DNA of 64,000 nt from Fontibacterium subtropicum (GTDB taxonomy: Bacteria > Pseudomonadota > Alphaproteobacteria > Pelagibacterales > Pelagibacteraceae), in assembly GCA_965235415.1 (NCBI GenBank), contig CBDDXD010000001.1:62001-126000 (forward strand), read 5' to 3'. Positions 1-8,619 of this stretch are shown here, piece after piece. Each line of letters opens with the position of its first letter. The stretch's first letter is position 1. Below the pieces are notes generated by a model. It was not told the origin of the DNA and did not search any database. It saw only the letters and a list, made by a program, of their open reading frames with translations. The translations under genes and the position numbers were made by a program.

Positions 1-484
1 GTATTTGCAGAGAATTATTAGCGTGAGCCCCTCCATTAATAATATTTAACATTGGAAATGGTAATTTATTCTTATTATTGCCTCCTAAGTATTTATATAG
101 AGGAGTTTTGTTACATGATGCTGCTGCTTTGGAGTTTGCAATAGAAACTGCCAAAATAGCATTAGCTCCTAATCTTTTTTTATTCTCGGTGCCATCTAGT
201 TTAATTAAAAAATTATCTATTTTTTTTTGATCGTAAACTGATAAGCCAGTGATTGCTTTATTAATTTCTAAATTAATATTTTTTACAGCATCTAAAACTC
301 CTTTTTTTAAATACTGATTACTTTTGTCTCTAAGTTCATGAGCTTCATAAGATCCAGTGGAAGCGCCAGAAGGAACTATTGAGCGACCTGTAGAACCATC
401 TGCTAGTATTACTTCTGCTTCTACTGTTGGAAAGCCTCTGCTATCAAAAACTTGTCTTGCCCTAACCTTGCTAATAACTGACAT
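1..484 (-). CDS. eno: enolase, N-terminal part (cut by window edge)
   Basis: Enolase converts 2-phosphoglycerate to phosphoenolpyruvate in glycolysis/gluconeogenesis in the cytoplasm. About 161 residues are present, from an ATG at 484 to the window edge. The N-terminal capping domain is clear: VRARQVFDSRGFPTVEAEV near residues 7-25 and the mobile active-site loop SGASTG just after it, then the NGGAHANN segment close to the edge. The gene lies 2 bases after kdsA in the same direction, at the end of the tpiA-secG-pyrG-kdsA-eno run. The catalytic C-terminal barrel is outside the window. Confidence 0.97.
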   Translation of the reverse strand, partial: MSVISKVRARQVFDSRGFPTVEAEVILADGSTGRSIVPSGASTGSYEAHELRDKSNQYLKKGVLDAVKNINLEINKAITGLSVYDQKKIDNFLIKLDGTENKKRLGANAILAVSIANSKAAASCNKTPLYKYLGGNNKNKLPFPMLNIINGGAHANNSLQI

Positions 485-486
485 TA

Positions 487-1314
487 CTATTTTGATTTAA
501 TTAATTTATCTATTCCTATTAGATCTTTAAGCAAATTCTCTAAGCCACCAAGAGGTATCATATTTGCACCATCGGATGGGGCTTTGTCTGGATTGTCGTG
601 AGTTTCCAAAAAAACTGTTGAAATACCAACTGCAACAGCAGCTCTTGACAATGAACTAACAAATTGTCTTTCTCCACCACTGCTATCTCCTTTGCCTCCG
701 GGTTGCTGAACAGAATGAGTGGCATCAAAAACTACTGGATAACCAAAATCAGCTAAAATTGACAATGAACGCATATCAGAAACCAATGTGTTGTATCCAA
801 AACTAACTCCTCTTTCAGTGATTAATATTTTATTGTTACCGCTTTCCTCTATTTTTTTAATAACATTTTTCATATCCCAAGGAGCTAAAAATTGACCTTT
901 TTTAATATTTACTATTTTATTTGTTTTAGCGGCAGCAACTAATAGGTCTGTTTGTCTGCATAAAAAAGCAGGGATTTGTATAATATCTACGACATCTGAA
1001 ACTATTTTGCATTGCTCTTCATTATGAATATCAGTGAGAATTGGAACATCTAAGTCTTTTGAAATGTAATCAAATATAGACAAAGACTTATCAAGTCCAA
1101 CTCCTCTTTTAGAATTTAAACTTGTTCTGTTAGCCTTATCAAAGGAACTTTTAAAAATAAATCCAATCTTTAATTTACTAGTAATTTCTTTAATCTTAGA
1201 AGCAATCATGTGAGAATGATCTTTGCTTTCAATTTGGCAAGGACCAGCAATTAAAGTTAAGGGAAGATCATTTCCTAAATTTACTTTTTTTATTTTAATA
1301 ATTTTATTTTTCAT
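487..1314 (-). CDS. kdsA: 3-deoxy-8-phosphooctulonate (KDO-8-P) synthase
   Basis: Condenses phosphoenolpyruvate with arabinose-5-phosphate to make Kdo-8-phosphate, the precursor of the Kdo sugars on lipid A. The 275-residue length is normal. Visible motifs are AGPCQIES near residues 23-30, KSSFDKANRTS, DATHSVQQPGG and ETHDNPDKAPSDGANMIPL. The cysteine at residue 26 matches the metal-ligand cysteine of the metal-dependent KdsA class (Aquifex type), whereas E. coli KdsA has Asn there, so a metalloenzyme is inferred. Its ATG overlaps the pyrG stop as ATGA, implying translational coupling. It agrees with the lipid A genes at 12-16 kb. Confidence 0.97.
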   Translation of the reverse strand: MKNKIIKIKKVNLGNDLPLTLIAGPCQIESKDHSHMIASKIKEITSKLKIGFIFKSSFDKANRTSLNSKRGVGLDKSLSIFDYISKDLDVPILTDIHNEEQCKIVSDVVDIIQIPAFLCRQTDLLVAAAKTNKIVNIKKGQFLAPWDMKNVIKKIEESGNNKILITERGVSFGYNTLVSDMRSLSILADFGYPVVFDATHSVQQPGGKGDSSGGERQFVSSLSRAAVAVGISTVFLETHDNPDKAPSDGANMIPLGGLENLLKDLIGIDKLIKSK

Positions 1315-2945
1315 AAATTTAAATTTTTATTTTTAATTGCTGCGTCAATGAAAGAAATAAATATCTTATGAGGTGAAAACGGTCGTGATTTTAATTCAGG
1401 ATGAAATTGAACCCCAAGAAACCATGGATGATCTTTAAGTTCTATAGCTTCTGGTAATTTTCCATCTGGTGAATTAGCTGAAAATATAACGCCTTTATTT
1501 TCTAACATTGATTTATATGAATTATTTACTTCATATCTATGTCTATGTCTTTCATGAATTAGGTCTTTGTTTCCATAAATCTTATAAAGCAATGTACCTT
1601 TTTTAACTTTTGCAGGATAAGAACCTAATCTCATTGAGCCCCCAATTTTATATTTTTCTCCCTTTAATATTTTTTTTCCTTTTATCCATTCTTCCATAAG
1701 ACAAACAACAGGATTTTTTGTTTTAGATAATTCTGTAGAATTGGAATCTTTTAGACCTAATAAATTTCTTGAAAGTTCTATAACAGATATTTGCATTCCA
1801 AAGCAAATTCCAAAAAATGGAATTTTTTTAGTTCTTGCAAATTGTACTGATAAAATTTTACCTTCGACACCACGTTTACCAAAGCCTCCAGGTATTAATA
1901 TTCCATTAGAATTTCCTAGTTTATTTTCTAAATCTTTTAAATTTTTAATATCAGAGGACTCAATCCAATTAAGATCTAAATTAATATCATTATAAACTGC
2001 AGCATGAATTAAAGCTTCATTCAGAGATTTATAAGCATCTTTCAAATGTGTATACTTGCCCACAATAGAGATTTTTATTTTATTTTTTTTATTATTAAGT
2101 TTTTTATTAAAGGATCTCCAATTATCTAAATTTGGATTTTTTTTATTAATAATTCCAAAATGATCTAATATTTTTTTATCTAATCCTTCTTGTTGATATT
2201 TAATAGGAACTTCATAAATTGAAGTTACATCAATAGATTGAAACACGTTTGATTTTTTAACATTACAAAACAGTGCAATTTTAGCTTTTTCCTCTGCAGG
2301 AATTAAACTTTCAGAGCGACACAAAATCATATCAGGTTGAATACCTATGCTTCTTAACTCTTTTACTGAATGTTGGGTTGGTTTTGTTTTTAATTCGGCA
2401 GCACTTTTAATATAAGGAACTAACGTCAAATGAATAAATAAACAATTCTTGCTACCTGTTTCATTTGAATATTGCCTAATGGCTTCTAGAAACGGCAAAC
2501 TTTCGATATCACCGACTGTCCCTCCTATTTCGCAAATTACAAAGTCTTCATTACTTAAATCACTAGTAATAAATTTTTTTATTTCATCTGTGACATGAGG
2601 AATAACTTGAACTGTTGAACCTTTGTAATCTCCATTCCTTTCTTTAATAATTATATTTTGATAAATTTTTCCTGTAGTAATATTATCTGATTTTTTTGAA
2701 TTTATTTCTGTAAATCTTTCGTAATGTCCAAGATCAAGATCAGTTTCTGCTCCATCTTCAGTAACATAAACCTCTCCATGTTCGTAAGGATTCATTGTAC
2801 CAGGATCTATATTTAAGTAAGGATCTAATTTTCTAATTCTTACTTTATATCCTCTAGATTGTAATAAAGTTGCTATAGAAGCAGAAGCTATACCTTTACC
2901 AAGAGATGAAACCACGCCGCCAGTAACAAAAATAAAACGGACCAT
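1311..2945 (-). CDS. pyrG: CTP synthase
   Basis: Glutamine-dependent amination of UTP to CTP, the last step of cytidine nucleotide synthesis. The 544-residue protein has the N-terminal synthetase domain (GGVVSSLGKG P-loop at about 9-18, then KLDPYLNIDPGTMNPYEHGEV) and a C-terminal class I glutamine amidotransferase domain with the nucleophile in GICFGMQ and the partner His/Glu in QFHPEL. The start ATG gives the canonical MVRFIFVTGG beginning. It follows secG after 52 bases and overlaps kdsA by 4. UMP kinase (pyrH), which feeds this pathway, is not in the window. Confidence 0.98.
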   Translation of the reverse strand: MVRFIFVTGGVVSSLGKGIASASIATLLQSRGYKVRIRKLDPYLNIDPGTMNPYEHGEVYVTEDGAETDLDLGHYERFTEINSKKSDNITTGKIYQNIIIKERNGDYKGSTVQVIPHVTDEIKKFITSDLSNEDFVICEIGGTVGDIESLPFLEAIRQYSNETGSKNCLFIHLTLVPYIKSAAELKTKPTQHSVKELRSIGIQPDMILCRSESLIPAEEKAKIALFCNVKKSNVFQSIDVTSIYEVPIKYQQEGLDKKILDHFGIINKKNPNLDNWRSFNKKLNNKKNKIKISIVGKYTHLKDAYKSLNEALIHAAVYNDINLDLNWIESSDIKNLKDLENKLGNSNGILIPGGFGKRGVEGKILSVQFARTKKIPFFGICFGMQISVIELSRNLLGLKDSNSTELSKTKNPVVCLMEEWIKGKKILKGEKYKIGGSMRLGSYPAKVKKGTLLYKIYGNKDLIHERHRHRYEVNNSYKSMLENKGVIFSANSPDGKLPEAIELKDHPWFLGVQFHPELKSRPFSPHKIFISFIDAAIKNKNLNL

Positions 2946-2959
2946 GGAAGCTCACTATA

Positions 2960-2977
2960 GATTATTTAACAATAATC
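2960..2977. repeat. perfect 7-bp inverted repeat between secG and pyrG
   Basis: GATTATT at 2960-2966 and AATAATC at 2971-2977 are exact reverse complements around a 4-base loop. It lies in the 52-base gap upstream of pyrG, the largest gap in this operon. No U-tract follows on the minus strand, so it is not a standard intrinsic terminator. It might slow transcription or mark an mRNA end; it could also be chance in AT-rich DNA. Confidence 0.35.
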
Positions 2978-2997
2978 ACAAAGAAAATATTGAAAAA

Positions 2998-3303
2998 TTA
3001 TTTTGAATTTGGAATTTTTGGCTGAGAATTACTATTTTTATCTAATTGTTCAATCTTATCAATGATAGATTTTTGAGAAATATCTTTTTTATTTACAAGT
3101 GTTAAAGAAATACTTGTTAAAATAAATAAAAACGCAATGATGGCTGTAAATTTAGTCAAAAAATTTCCAGCAGATCTTGAGGACATTAAATTGTCGCTAC
3201 TACCTCCGATGCCCAAAGCTCCACCATCTGACTTTTGAAGCAATACCGACCCAATAAGAAGAACAGCTAGAGAAATATGAACTATTAATAACAAAGTCTG
3301 CAT
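2998..3303 (-). CDS. secG: preprotein translocase subunit SecG
   Basis: Small accessory subunit of the SecYEG channel in the inner membrane. The 101-residue protein has the family pattern: a first membrane helix (about 3-20), the conserved short stretch with LLQKSDGGALGIGG near 21-35, a second membrane helix (about 50-68) and a polar tail. It begins 3 bases after tpiA, the order usual in alphaproteobacteria (tpiA-secG-pyrG). Confidence 0.95.
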   Translation of the reverse strand: MQTLLLIVHISLAVLLIGSVLLQKSDGGALGIGGSSDNLMSSRSAGNFLTKFTAIIAFLFILTSISLTLVNKKDISQKSIIDKIEQLDKNSNSQPKIPNSK

Positions 3304-3306
3304 AAA

Positions 3307-4062
3307 TTATTTAAAGTAATTTTTTATAATTTTAATAAAACTTGTCGCCTTTAATGAAGCGCCTCCAATTAAAAAACCTGATATTAAACTAATATCTCCT
3401 AATGTTGCAACATTATCTTTAGTCACAGATCCACCATAAAGCATTATAGGTGAATTAACGTTATATTTTTTTTTTAAAAAATTTTTTAAATCTACATAAA
3501 CCTTATTTAAATAATTATTAGATGGAACAATTCCTGTGCCAATTGACCAGACTGGTTCGTAAGCAATAATTAAATTATTAAAATTAATTTTTTTTTCTAA
3601 AGAACTTAAAATTTGTTTTTTTAAAATTTTTAAAGATAAGCCCCTTTTTTTTTGTGACAAATTTTCACCAATACAAAAAATAACTTTTAATTTATTTTTC
3701 AAAGCAACATTAATCTTTTCTTTGATAGTTTTAAAATCTTCATCAATTAATCTTTTTTCCGAATGGCCAATAATTACATAATTAGCTCCTGAATTTTTTA
3801 AGATATTAGCGCTTAATTGTCCTGTAAAAGGACCGTTATCAACATTAATTTTACTAATATCCTGCGCGCCAAAATTTATTAGTCTATTTCTAATTTTTAT
3901 TCGAAAGAAATTAATTAAAGTTGCAGGTGGACAAAATATAATTTTAATAAATTTATTAATTGCACTTTTTTTTAAAAATCTAAAGACTAGTTCTATTTCT
4001 TTAATAGAATTATGATTTCCATTCATTTTCCAATTAGCAATGAAATATATAGTTTTGTTCAT
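3307..4062 (-). CDS. tpiA: triosephosphate isomerase
   Basis: Interconverts dihydroxyacetone phosphate and glyceraldehyde-3-phosphate. The 251-residue protein carries FIANWKMNG (catalytic Asn and Lys near 10-12), the catalytic His in IIGHSEKR, the catalytic Glu in IIAYEPVWSIGTG and the phosphate-binding LYGGSV and GGASL segments. It is the first gene of the leftward run to eno and is divergent from the PpiD-like gene, with 46 bases between the starts holding AT-rich, promoter-like sequence. Confidence 0.97.
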   Translation of the reverse strand: MNKTIYFIANWKMNGNHNSIKEIELVFRFLKKSAINKFIKIIFCPPATLINFFRIKIRNRLINFGAQDISKINVDNGPFTGQLSANILKNSGANYVIIGHSEKRLIDEDFKTIKEKINVALKNKLKVIFCIGENLSQKKRGLSLKILKKQILSSLEKKINFNNLIIAYEPVWSIGTGIVPSNNYLNKVYVDLKNFLKKKYNVNSPIMLYGGSVTKDNVATLGDISLISGFLIGGASLKATSFIKIIKNYFK

Positions 4063-4108
4063 AAATCAGTTATATCTAAACTAAAATAATCACTTTTTAA
4101 AATATTAA

Positions 4109-4735
4109 ATGCTCTCATCCTTAAGAAAATTTTCAGAAACAATCCTTGCTAAAATCTTTATTGCATTAATTGCTCTAAGCTTTGTATTTTGGGGTATAAA
4201 TGATTTTTTTAGATCTAATTATAGTAATTCAATTGCAGAGATTGATGGTGAGGAGATATCAATTAATCAATTTATGTATGAATTTAATAAAATAATTAGA
4301 AATAATAATATTCAATCTGAAAAAATAGCTATCAAAAACAATATTCATATAATAGCGATTTCTAATATTATTTCAGAAAAACTTTTAAAAATTCATGCAA
4401 AAAAAATAGGAATTTCCATTGATGAAACAATAATAGCTATAGAAATTAAAAATAGTAATGAATTTAAAGATAAAGAAATTTTTTCAAGAATAAAATATGA
4501 AAAATTTTTATTAGAAAGAAATATAACTTCAAAAATTCTTGAAGATCAAATTAATAAAAACTTAAAAAAAAAAATAATTACAGATTCAATTACTGGATAT
4601 ATGCCATCTAACAAAAAAATTTCAGAAAAAAATATAAGAAATAAAATTAATATTTTATATGAGGATTTTCTTAGAAAAAAATATAAAATTGTTATTAAGG
4701 AAAAGCAGTTAAACGATTATCTTAAAAATATTTAA
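4109..4735 (+). CDS. truncated PpiD/SurA_N-like membrane-anchored chaperone, no PPIase domain
   Basis: The N-terminus (MLSSLRKFSETILAKIFIAL, continuing to FWGIND) is the typical anchor of PpiD, a periplasmic folding factor held in the inner membrane: a short cytoplasmic tail, one helix at about 12-31, then the SurA_N-type helical region opening with IAEIDGEEISINQFMYEF. The protein stops at 208 residues, whereas family members usually run to about 480-630 with a parvulin PPIase domain. No PPIase remnant follows, since trpE starts 2 bases after the stop. The position tpiA / ppiD / trpE is the usual one for alphaproteobacterial ppiD. A holdase role without isomerase activity is inferred. Confidence 0.7.
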   Translation: MLSSLRKFSETILAKIFIALIALSFVFWGINDFFRSNYSNSIAEIDGEEISINQFMYEFNKIIRNNNIQSEKIAIKNNIHIIAISNIISEKLLKIHAKKIGISIDETIIAIEIKNSNEFKDKEIFSRIKYEKFLLERNITSKILEDQINKNLKKKIITDSITGYMPSNKKISEKNIRNKINILYEDFLRKKYKIVIKEKQLNDYLKNI

Positions 4736-4737
4736 TA

Positions 4738-6198
4738 ATGATTTTTTCTACATTTAATGAATTTAAAAATAATTTAAAAAAAAAAAATTTTTTACAAATT
4801 TATGCATATAAAAATAAACCCAAATCACAAACAATTGAAAGAATAATTGAACTGGTTTCCCAAAGTAAAGATAGCTTTATTTTTGAATCCGTCGAAAAGG
4901 TTAAAATTAGAGGTCGCTACACTATATTCGGCTTTAATCCAGACCTTATAATAGAAACATACAATAATCGTATAATTCAAAAATTAAATAATAAAAAAAA
5001 AATAATAAAAAAAAATTCTTACGATTATTTAAATAAACTAATACGAAATTTTAATTTTAAAACTTCAAAAAAACTTCCCTTAATGTCAGCTATGTTAGCA
5101 GGTTATTTTGGATATGATATTATAAGATTAAAAGAAAAAATACCAAATAATTGTAAAAATGACTTAGAGATTCCCGATGTAAAATTAATACGACCACAAT
5201 TAATTGTCATATATGATAATCAAAAAAATAAAATATTTTTTATACAAAATATTTATAGCTCGAAAAAAATAATAAATTTAAAAAAATTATACTTATTAAA
5301 ATGTGAAGAAATAAATAAATTTATTACTAAAATTAATAATGTTTATTCGACAACAAAAGATTTAAAAAAAAATAAAAAAAGAAGTAAAATTACAAGCAAC
5401 GTTAATAAAAATACTTTTTTAAATTCTGTATCTAAAGCTAAAAAACTAATTAATGATGGAGAAATATTTCAAGTTGTTTTAAGCCAAAGATTTGAGAGTA
5501 AATTAAATAAAACACCAATAAATTTTTATAAAAAGTTAAGAATATTAAATCCTTCTCCATTCATGTTTTTTTTCAATTTTGATAATTTTAAAATTGCTGG
5601 AAGTAGCCCTGAAATTTTAGTTAGAGTAAGAAATAATAAAATTACTATCAGACCTATCGCAGGAACTAGACCAAGGGGAAAAAACTTTAAAGAAGATAAT
5701 AAACTACAAAAAGAACTTCTTAATGATAAAAAGGAAATTTCTGAACATCTAATGTTGCTTGATCTTGGTCGTAATGATGTTGGAAAAGTTTCAAAAATTG
5801 GAAGCGTAAAAGTTGATCAAAAATTCAAAATTGAAAAATACTCTCACGTGATGCATATTGTTTCAAATGTTGTTGGTGATTTTGATAACAAAAATACATT
5901 ATTAGACACATTATTTTCTGGTTTTCCTGCAGGTACTGTTTCGGGAGCACCAAAAATAAGAGCGATGGAAATTATTGATGACTTAGAAATTTCTAAAAGA
6001 AAATTATACGCAGGAGGTATTGGATATTTTACTCCTAATAAAGAAATGGATACGTGTATAGCATTGAGAACTGCTTTAATTATTAATAACAAAATCTATG
6101 TTCAGTCAGGAGCAGGAATAGTTGCTGATAGCGTTCCTTTAAATGAGTACAATGAAACAGTTAATAAAGCTAAAGCATTATTTGAAGCTGCAAACTAA
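4738..6198 (+). CDS. trpE: anthranilate synthase component I
   Basis: Converts chorismate to anthranilate with ammonia from TrpG, the first committed step of tryptophan synthesis. At 486 residues it has the N-terminal regulatory lobe (IFESVEKVKIRGRYTIFGF near 39-57) and the C-terminal chorismate-binding domain with IAGSSPEILVR, RPIAGTRPRG, LDLGRNDVGKVS and GTVSGAPKIRAMEIID. The trpE, trpG, trpD and trpC genes abut or overlap. No leader peptide with Trp codons or attenuator is visible, since the upstream gene ends 2 bases before this start. Transcription probably begins upstream of the PpiD-like gene. Confidence 0.98.
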   Translation: MIFSTFNEFKNNLKKKNFLQIYAYKNKPKSQTIERIIELVSQSKDSFIFESVEKVKIRGRYTIFGFNPDLIIETYNNRIIQKLNNKKKIIKKNSYDYLNKLIRNFNFKTSKKLPLMSAMLAGYFGYDIIRLKEKIPNNCKNDLEIPDVKLIRPQLIVIYDNQKNKIFFIQNIYSSKKIINLKKLYLLKCEEINKFITKINNVYSTTKDLKKNKKRSKITSNVNKNTFLNSVSKAKKLINDGEIFQVVLSQRFESKLNKTPINFYKKLRILNPSPFMFFFNFDNFKIAGSSPEILVRVRNNKITIRPIAGTRPRGKNFKEDNKLQKELLNDKKEISEHLMLLDLGRNDVGKVSKIGSVKVDQKFKIEKYSHVMHIVSNVVGDFDNKNTLLDTLFSGFPAGTVSGAPKIRAMEIIDDLEISKRKLYAGGIGYFTPNKEMDTCIALRTALIINNKIYVQSGAGIVADSVPLNEYNETVNKAKALFEAAN

Positions 6199-6771
6199 AT
6201 GAAAAAAATATTACTAATAGATAACTATGATAGTTTTACTTATAATATTTTTCATTCTCTTTCACAATTAGGTGGAAAAGTTGAAGTTTATAGAAACGAT
6301 AAGATAACCTTAAAAGAAATTGCAAAAAATAAATTTGATAAAATTGTTATATCTCCAGGTCCTGGCCATCCTAATAGTTCAGGAATATGTATAAATTTAG
6401 TTAAAAATTATTATAAAACAATTCCTATTCTTGGCATTTGTCTTGGGCATCAAATTATTGGTGCGGCTTTTGGCTCGATAATTAAAAGAGCAAAAATTAT
6501 AATGCACGGTAAATTAAGTAAAATTAATCATAATGGCTCAAATCTATTTAGAAAAATTCCTAAAAATTTTTATGCAACAAGATATCACAGTCTTATAATT
6601 GATAAAAAAACTTTAGATAAAAATTTTGAAATATCAGCAATTACAGATGACAATATTATTATGGCTATTAATCACATAAAATATCCTCTTTATGGTATTC
6701 AATTTCATCCCGAAAGTATTAAAACAAACTTTGGAAATGTAATATTTAAAAACTTTTTAAAAATCAAATGA
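6199..6771 (+). CDS. trpG: anthranilate synthase component II, glutamine amidotransferase
   Basis: Releases ammonia from glutamine for TrpE. The 190-residue class I amidotransferase has NYDSFTYNIF near 8-17, the oxyanion segment SPGPGHP, the nucleophile Cys in ILGICLGHQ near 79, and the His/Glu pair in IQFHPESI near 170. It starts directly after the trpE stop with no gap and overlaps trpD by 4 bases. A PabA role in folate synthesis is possible as well, since this family is often shared; I see no dedicated pabA here. Confidence 0.96.
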   Translation: MKKILLIDNYDSFTYNIFHSLSQLGGKVEVYRNDKITLKEIAKNKFDKIVISPGPGHPNSSGICINLVKNYYKTIPILGICLGHQIIGAAFGSIIKRAKIIMHGKLSKINHNGSNLFRKIPKNFYATRYHSLIIDKKTLDKNFEISAITDDNIIMAINHIKYPLYGIQFHPESIKTNFGNVIFKNFLKIK

Positions 6772-7766
6772 TCTTAAAAAATTTAATAACAAAATTAATT
6801 TGTGATAAAAAATTATCAGATACAGAATTAAATTTTTTATTTAATAAAATTATTAATGCTGAAATTAATGAACATTTAATCTCAGCAATTTTATGTTTAA
6901 TAACTAGAAATGGCTTTAATTATAAAAATATTTTATCTGCTGCAAAAATTTTAAGAAAAAAATTAATTAAAATTAATGTTCCAAAAAACTCAATTGATAC
7001 TTGTGGTACAGGTGGAGATGGAAAACATACGCTAAATATCTCAACTGCAGCTGCAATTGTTTTGTCTGGCTTAGGTGTTAATGTAGTTAAACATGGAAAT
7101 AGGTCTATAACATCAAAATGTGGATCAGCTGATGTTTTGGAGAAACTTGGATTTAATATAGTTGATAATAAAAAAAAACTAGAAAAAAAAATAAAAAAAG
7201 AAAAATTTATTTTTTTATTTGCTCCAAATTACCACTTAGCAATGAAAAATGTTGCATCTATTAGAAAAAATCTTCCTTTTAAAACAATATTTAATCTTTT
7301 AGGACCTCTAATAAATCCAGGTTTAGTTAAAAGACAAATTATTGGAATTTTTGATAAAAATTTATTAATTCCTTACATAAAAGTTTTAAAAAGTTTAGGT
7401 CATAAAAAAGCATGGGTATTTCATAGTAATGAAGGTTTAGATGAAATATCTATTTTTAGTAAAACTAAAGTTTATGAATTAAATAATAAAAAAATTAAAA
7501 GTTTTGTTATTAATCCAAAAGTTTTAATTAAAAGAAAATACAATTTTAAATCTATTATTGGTAAAGACGCTAACTATAATTGTAAAAAAATAATTGAAAT
7601 TTTTAATGGAAAACATAATGCTTTTTTAGAAATTGTAGCTTTAAATGCTGCAGCTGGATTGGTGATTGCTAACAAGGAAATTAGTTTACAAAAAGCTTAT
7701 TATAAAACAAAGGATTATTTACTATCAGGTAAGGCTATTAAGAAAATGACCGAATTGACTAAATAA
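6768..7766 (+). CDS. trpD: anthranilate phosphoribosyltransferase
   Basis: Transfers phosphoribose from PRPP to anthranilate. The 332-residue protein shows the family PRPP loop DTCGTGGDGKHTLNIST near 78-94, KHGNRSITSKCGSADVLE, and RKNLPFKTIFNLLGPLINP. The ATG overlaps the trpG stop (ATGA), so translation is probably coupled. Lys content is high, as expected from AT pressure, but conserved motifs are intact. Confidence 0.98.
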   Translation: MILKNLITKLICDKKLSDTELNFLFNKIINAEINEHLISAILCLITRNGFNYKNILSAAKILRKKLIKINVPKNSIDTCGTGGDGKHTLNISTAAAIVLSGLGVNVVKHGNRSITSKCGSADVLEKLGFNIVDNKKKLEKKIKKEKFIFLFAPNYHLAMKNVASIRKNLPFKTIFNLLGPLINPGLVKRQIIGIFDKNLLIPYIKVLKSLGHKKAWVFHSNEGLDEISIFSKTKVYELNNKKIKSFVINPKVLIKRKYNFKSIIGKDANYNCKKIIEIFNGKHNAFLEIVALNAAAGLVIANKEISLQKAYYKTKDYLLSGKAIKKMTELTK

Positions 7767-8536
7767 TGAATATTTTAAATAAGATCATTGATTATAAAAA
7801 AAAAAAAATTATTTTTGATAAAAAAAAAGTTATTTTTTCTTTAAATCAAAATAATAAATCCTTTTTTAAATCTACCATAGCTAATAATCTTAAAAATAAT
7901 AAAATTTCTGTTATTGCTGAAATAAAAAGAGCTAGTCCCTCAAAAGGAATTTTAAAAAAAAAATTTAACCCTATTAATATAGCAACTCAATACGTTAATG
8001 GAGGAGCTACATGTTTATCCATATTAACGGAGAATAAATTCTTTTTAGGTAACAAAAATTATATAAAACAAATTAAAAAAAAATTTAAAATTCCAATTCT
8101 AGCAAAAGATTTTTTTATTGATCCATTTCAAATTTATGAGGCTAAACATTATGGAGCAGATTGCATTTTAATTTTATTGTCTGCAGTTAAACATAAAATC
8201 GCAAAAGAACTATATAATACCGCTAATAAATGCGGAATGGATACAATTGTAGAGGTTCATAATGATAAAGAGATGGCTTTTGCTTTAACTTTGAAAAAAA
8301 GCATTATTGGAATTAATAATCGTAATTTAAAAACTTTTGTAACAGACGTAAATAATACGATTAATTTATATAAAAAATTTAATTTAAAAAATCGTATAGT
8401 TGTATCTGAAAGTGGTATTAATTCTAAAAAAGATATTCTTCATATCTGCAAAAATACAAATATTAGAACTTTCTTGATTGGCGAATCACTAATTAAATCC
8501 GACAATATTAAAAAGAAAATTAGTTCTTTTTTATAA
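7766..8536 (+). CDS. trpC: indole-3-glycerol phosphate synthase
   Basis: Closes the indole ring from carboxyphenylaminodeoxyribulose phosphate. The 256-residue TIM barrel has the catalytic Lys and substrate loop in VIAEIKRASPSKG near 49-61, ILAKDFFIDPFQIYEA, DCILILLSA, GINNRNLKTF and VSESGIN. It overlaps trpD by one base (TAATG). In many alphaproteobacteria trpC is followed by moaC and moeA before lexA; both are absent here. trpF, trpB and trpA are not in the window. Confidence 0.98.
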   Translation: MNILNKIIDYKKKKIIFDKKKVIFSLNQNNKSFFKSTIANNLKNNKISVIAEIKRASPSKGILKKKFNPINIATQYVNGGATCLSILTENKFFLGNKNYIKQIKKKFKIPILAKDFFIDPFQIYEAKHYGADCILILLSAVKHKIAKELYNTANKCGMDTIVEVHNDKEMAFALTLKKSIIGINNRNLKTFVTDVNNTINLYKKFNLKNRIVVSESGINSKKDILHICKNTNIRTFLIGESLIKSDNIKKKISSFL

Positions 8537-8567
8537 AAAATCTATATAATTCAATGCTTTATCTGAA

Positions 8568-8596
8568 TTGTATATTAATAAGAACTTAAATAGAAC
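8568..8596 (+). promoter_or_regulatory. lexA promoter with LexA (SOS) box
   Basis: GAAC at 8582-8585 and GAAC at 8593-8596, separated by 7 bases, form the direct-repeat SOS operator (GAAC-N7-GAAC, read GTTC-N7-GTTC on the other strand) known for alphaproteobacterial LexA. A candidate -35 TTGTAT (8568-8573) and -10 TAGAAC (8591-8596) lie 17 bases apart, so the box covers the spacer and -10. This suggests that LexA represses its own gene. The box is direct observation; the promoter is an inference. Confidence 0.75.
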
Positions 8597-8619
8597 AGAT
8601 ATGTTTAGGTTTTGTTCTT

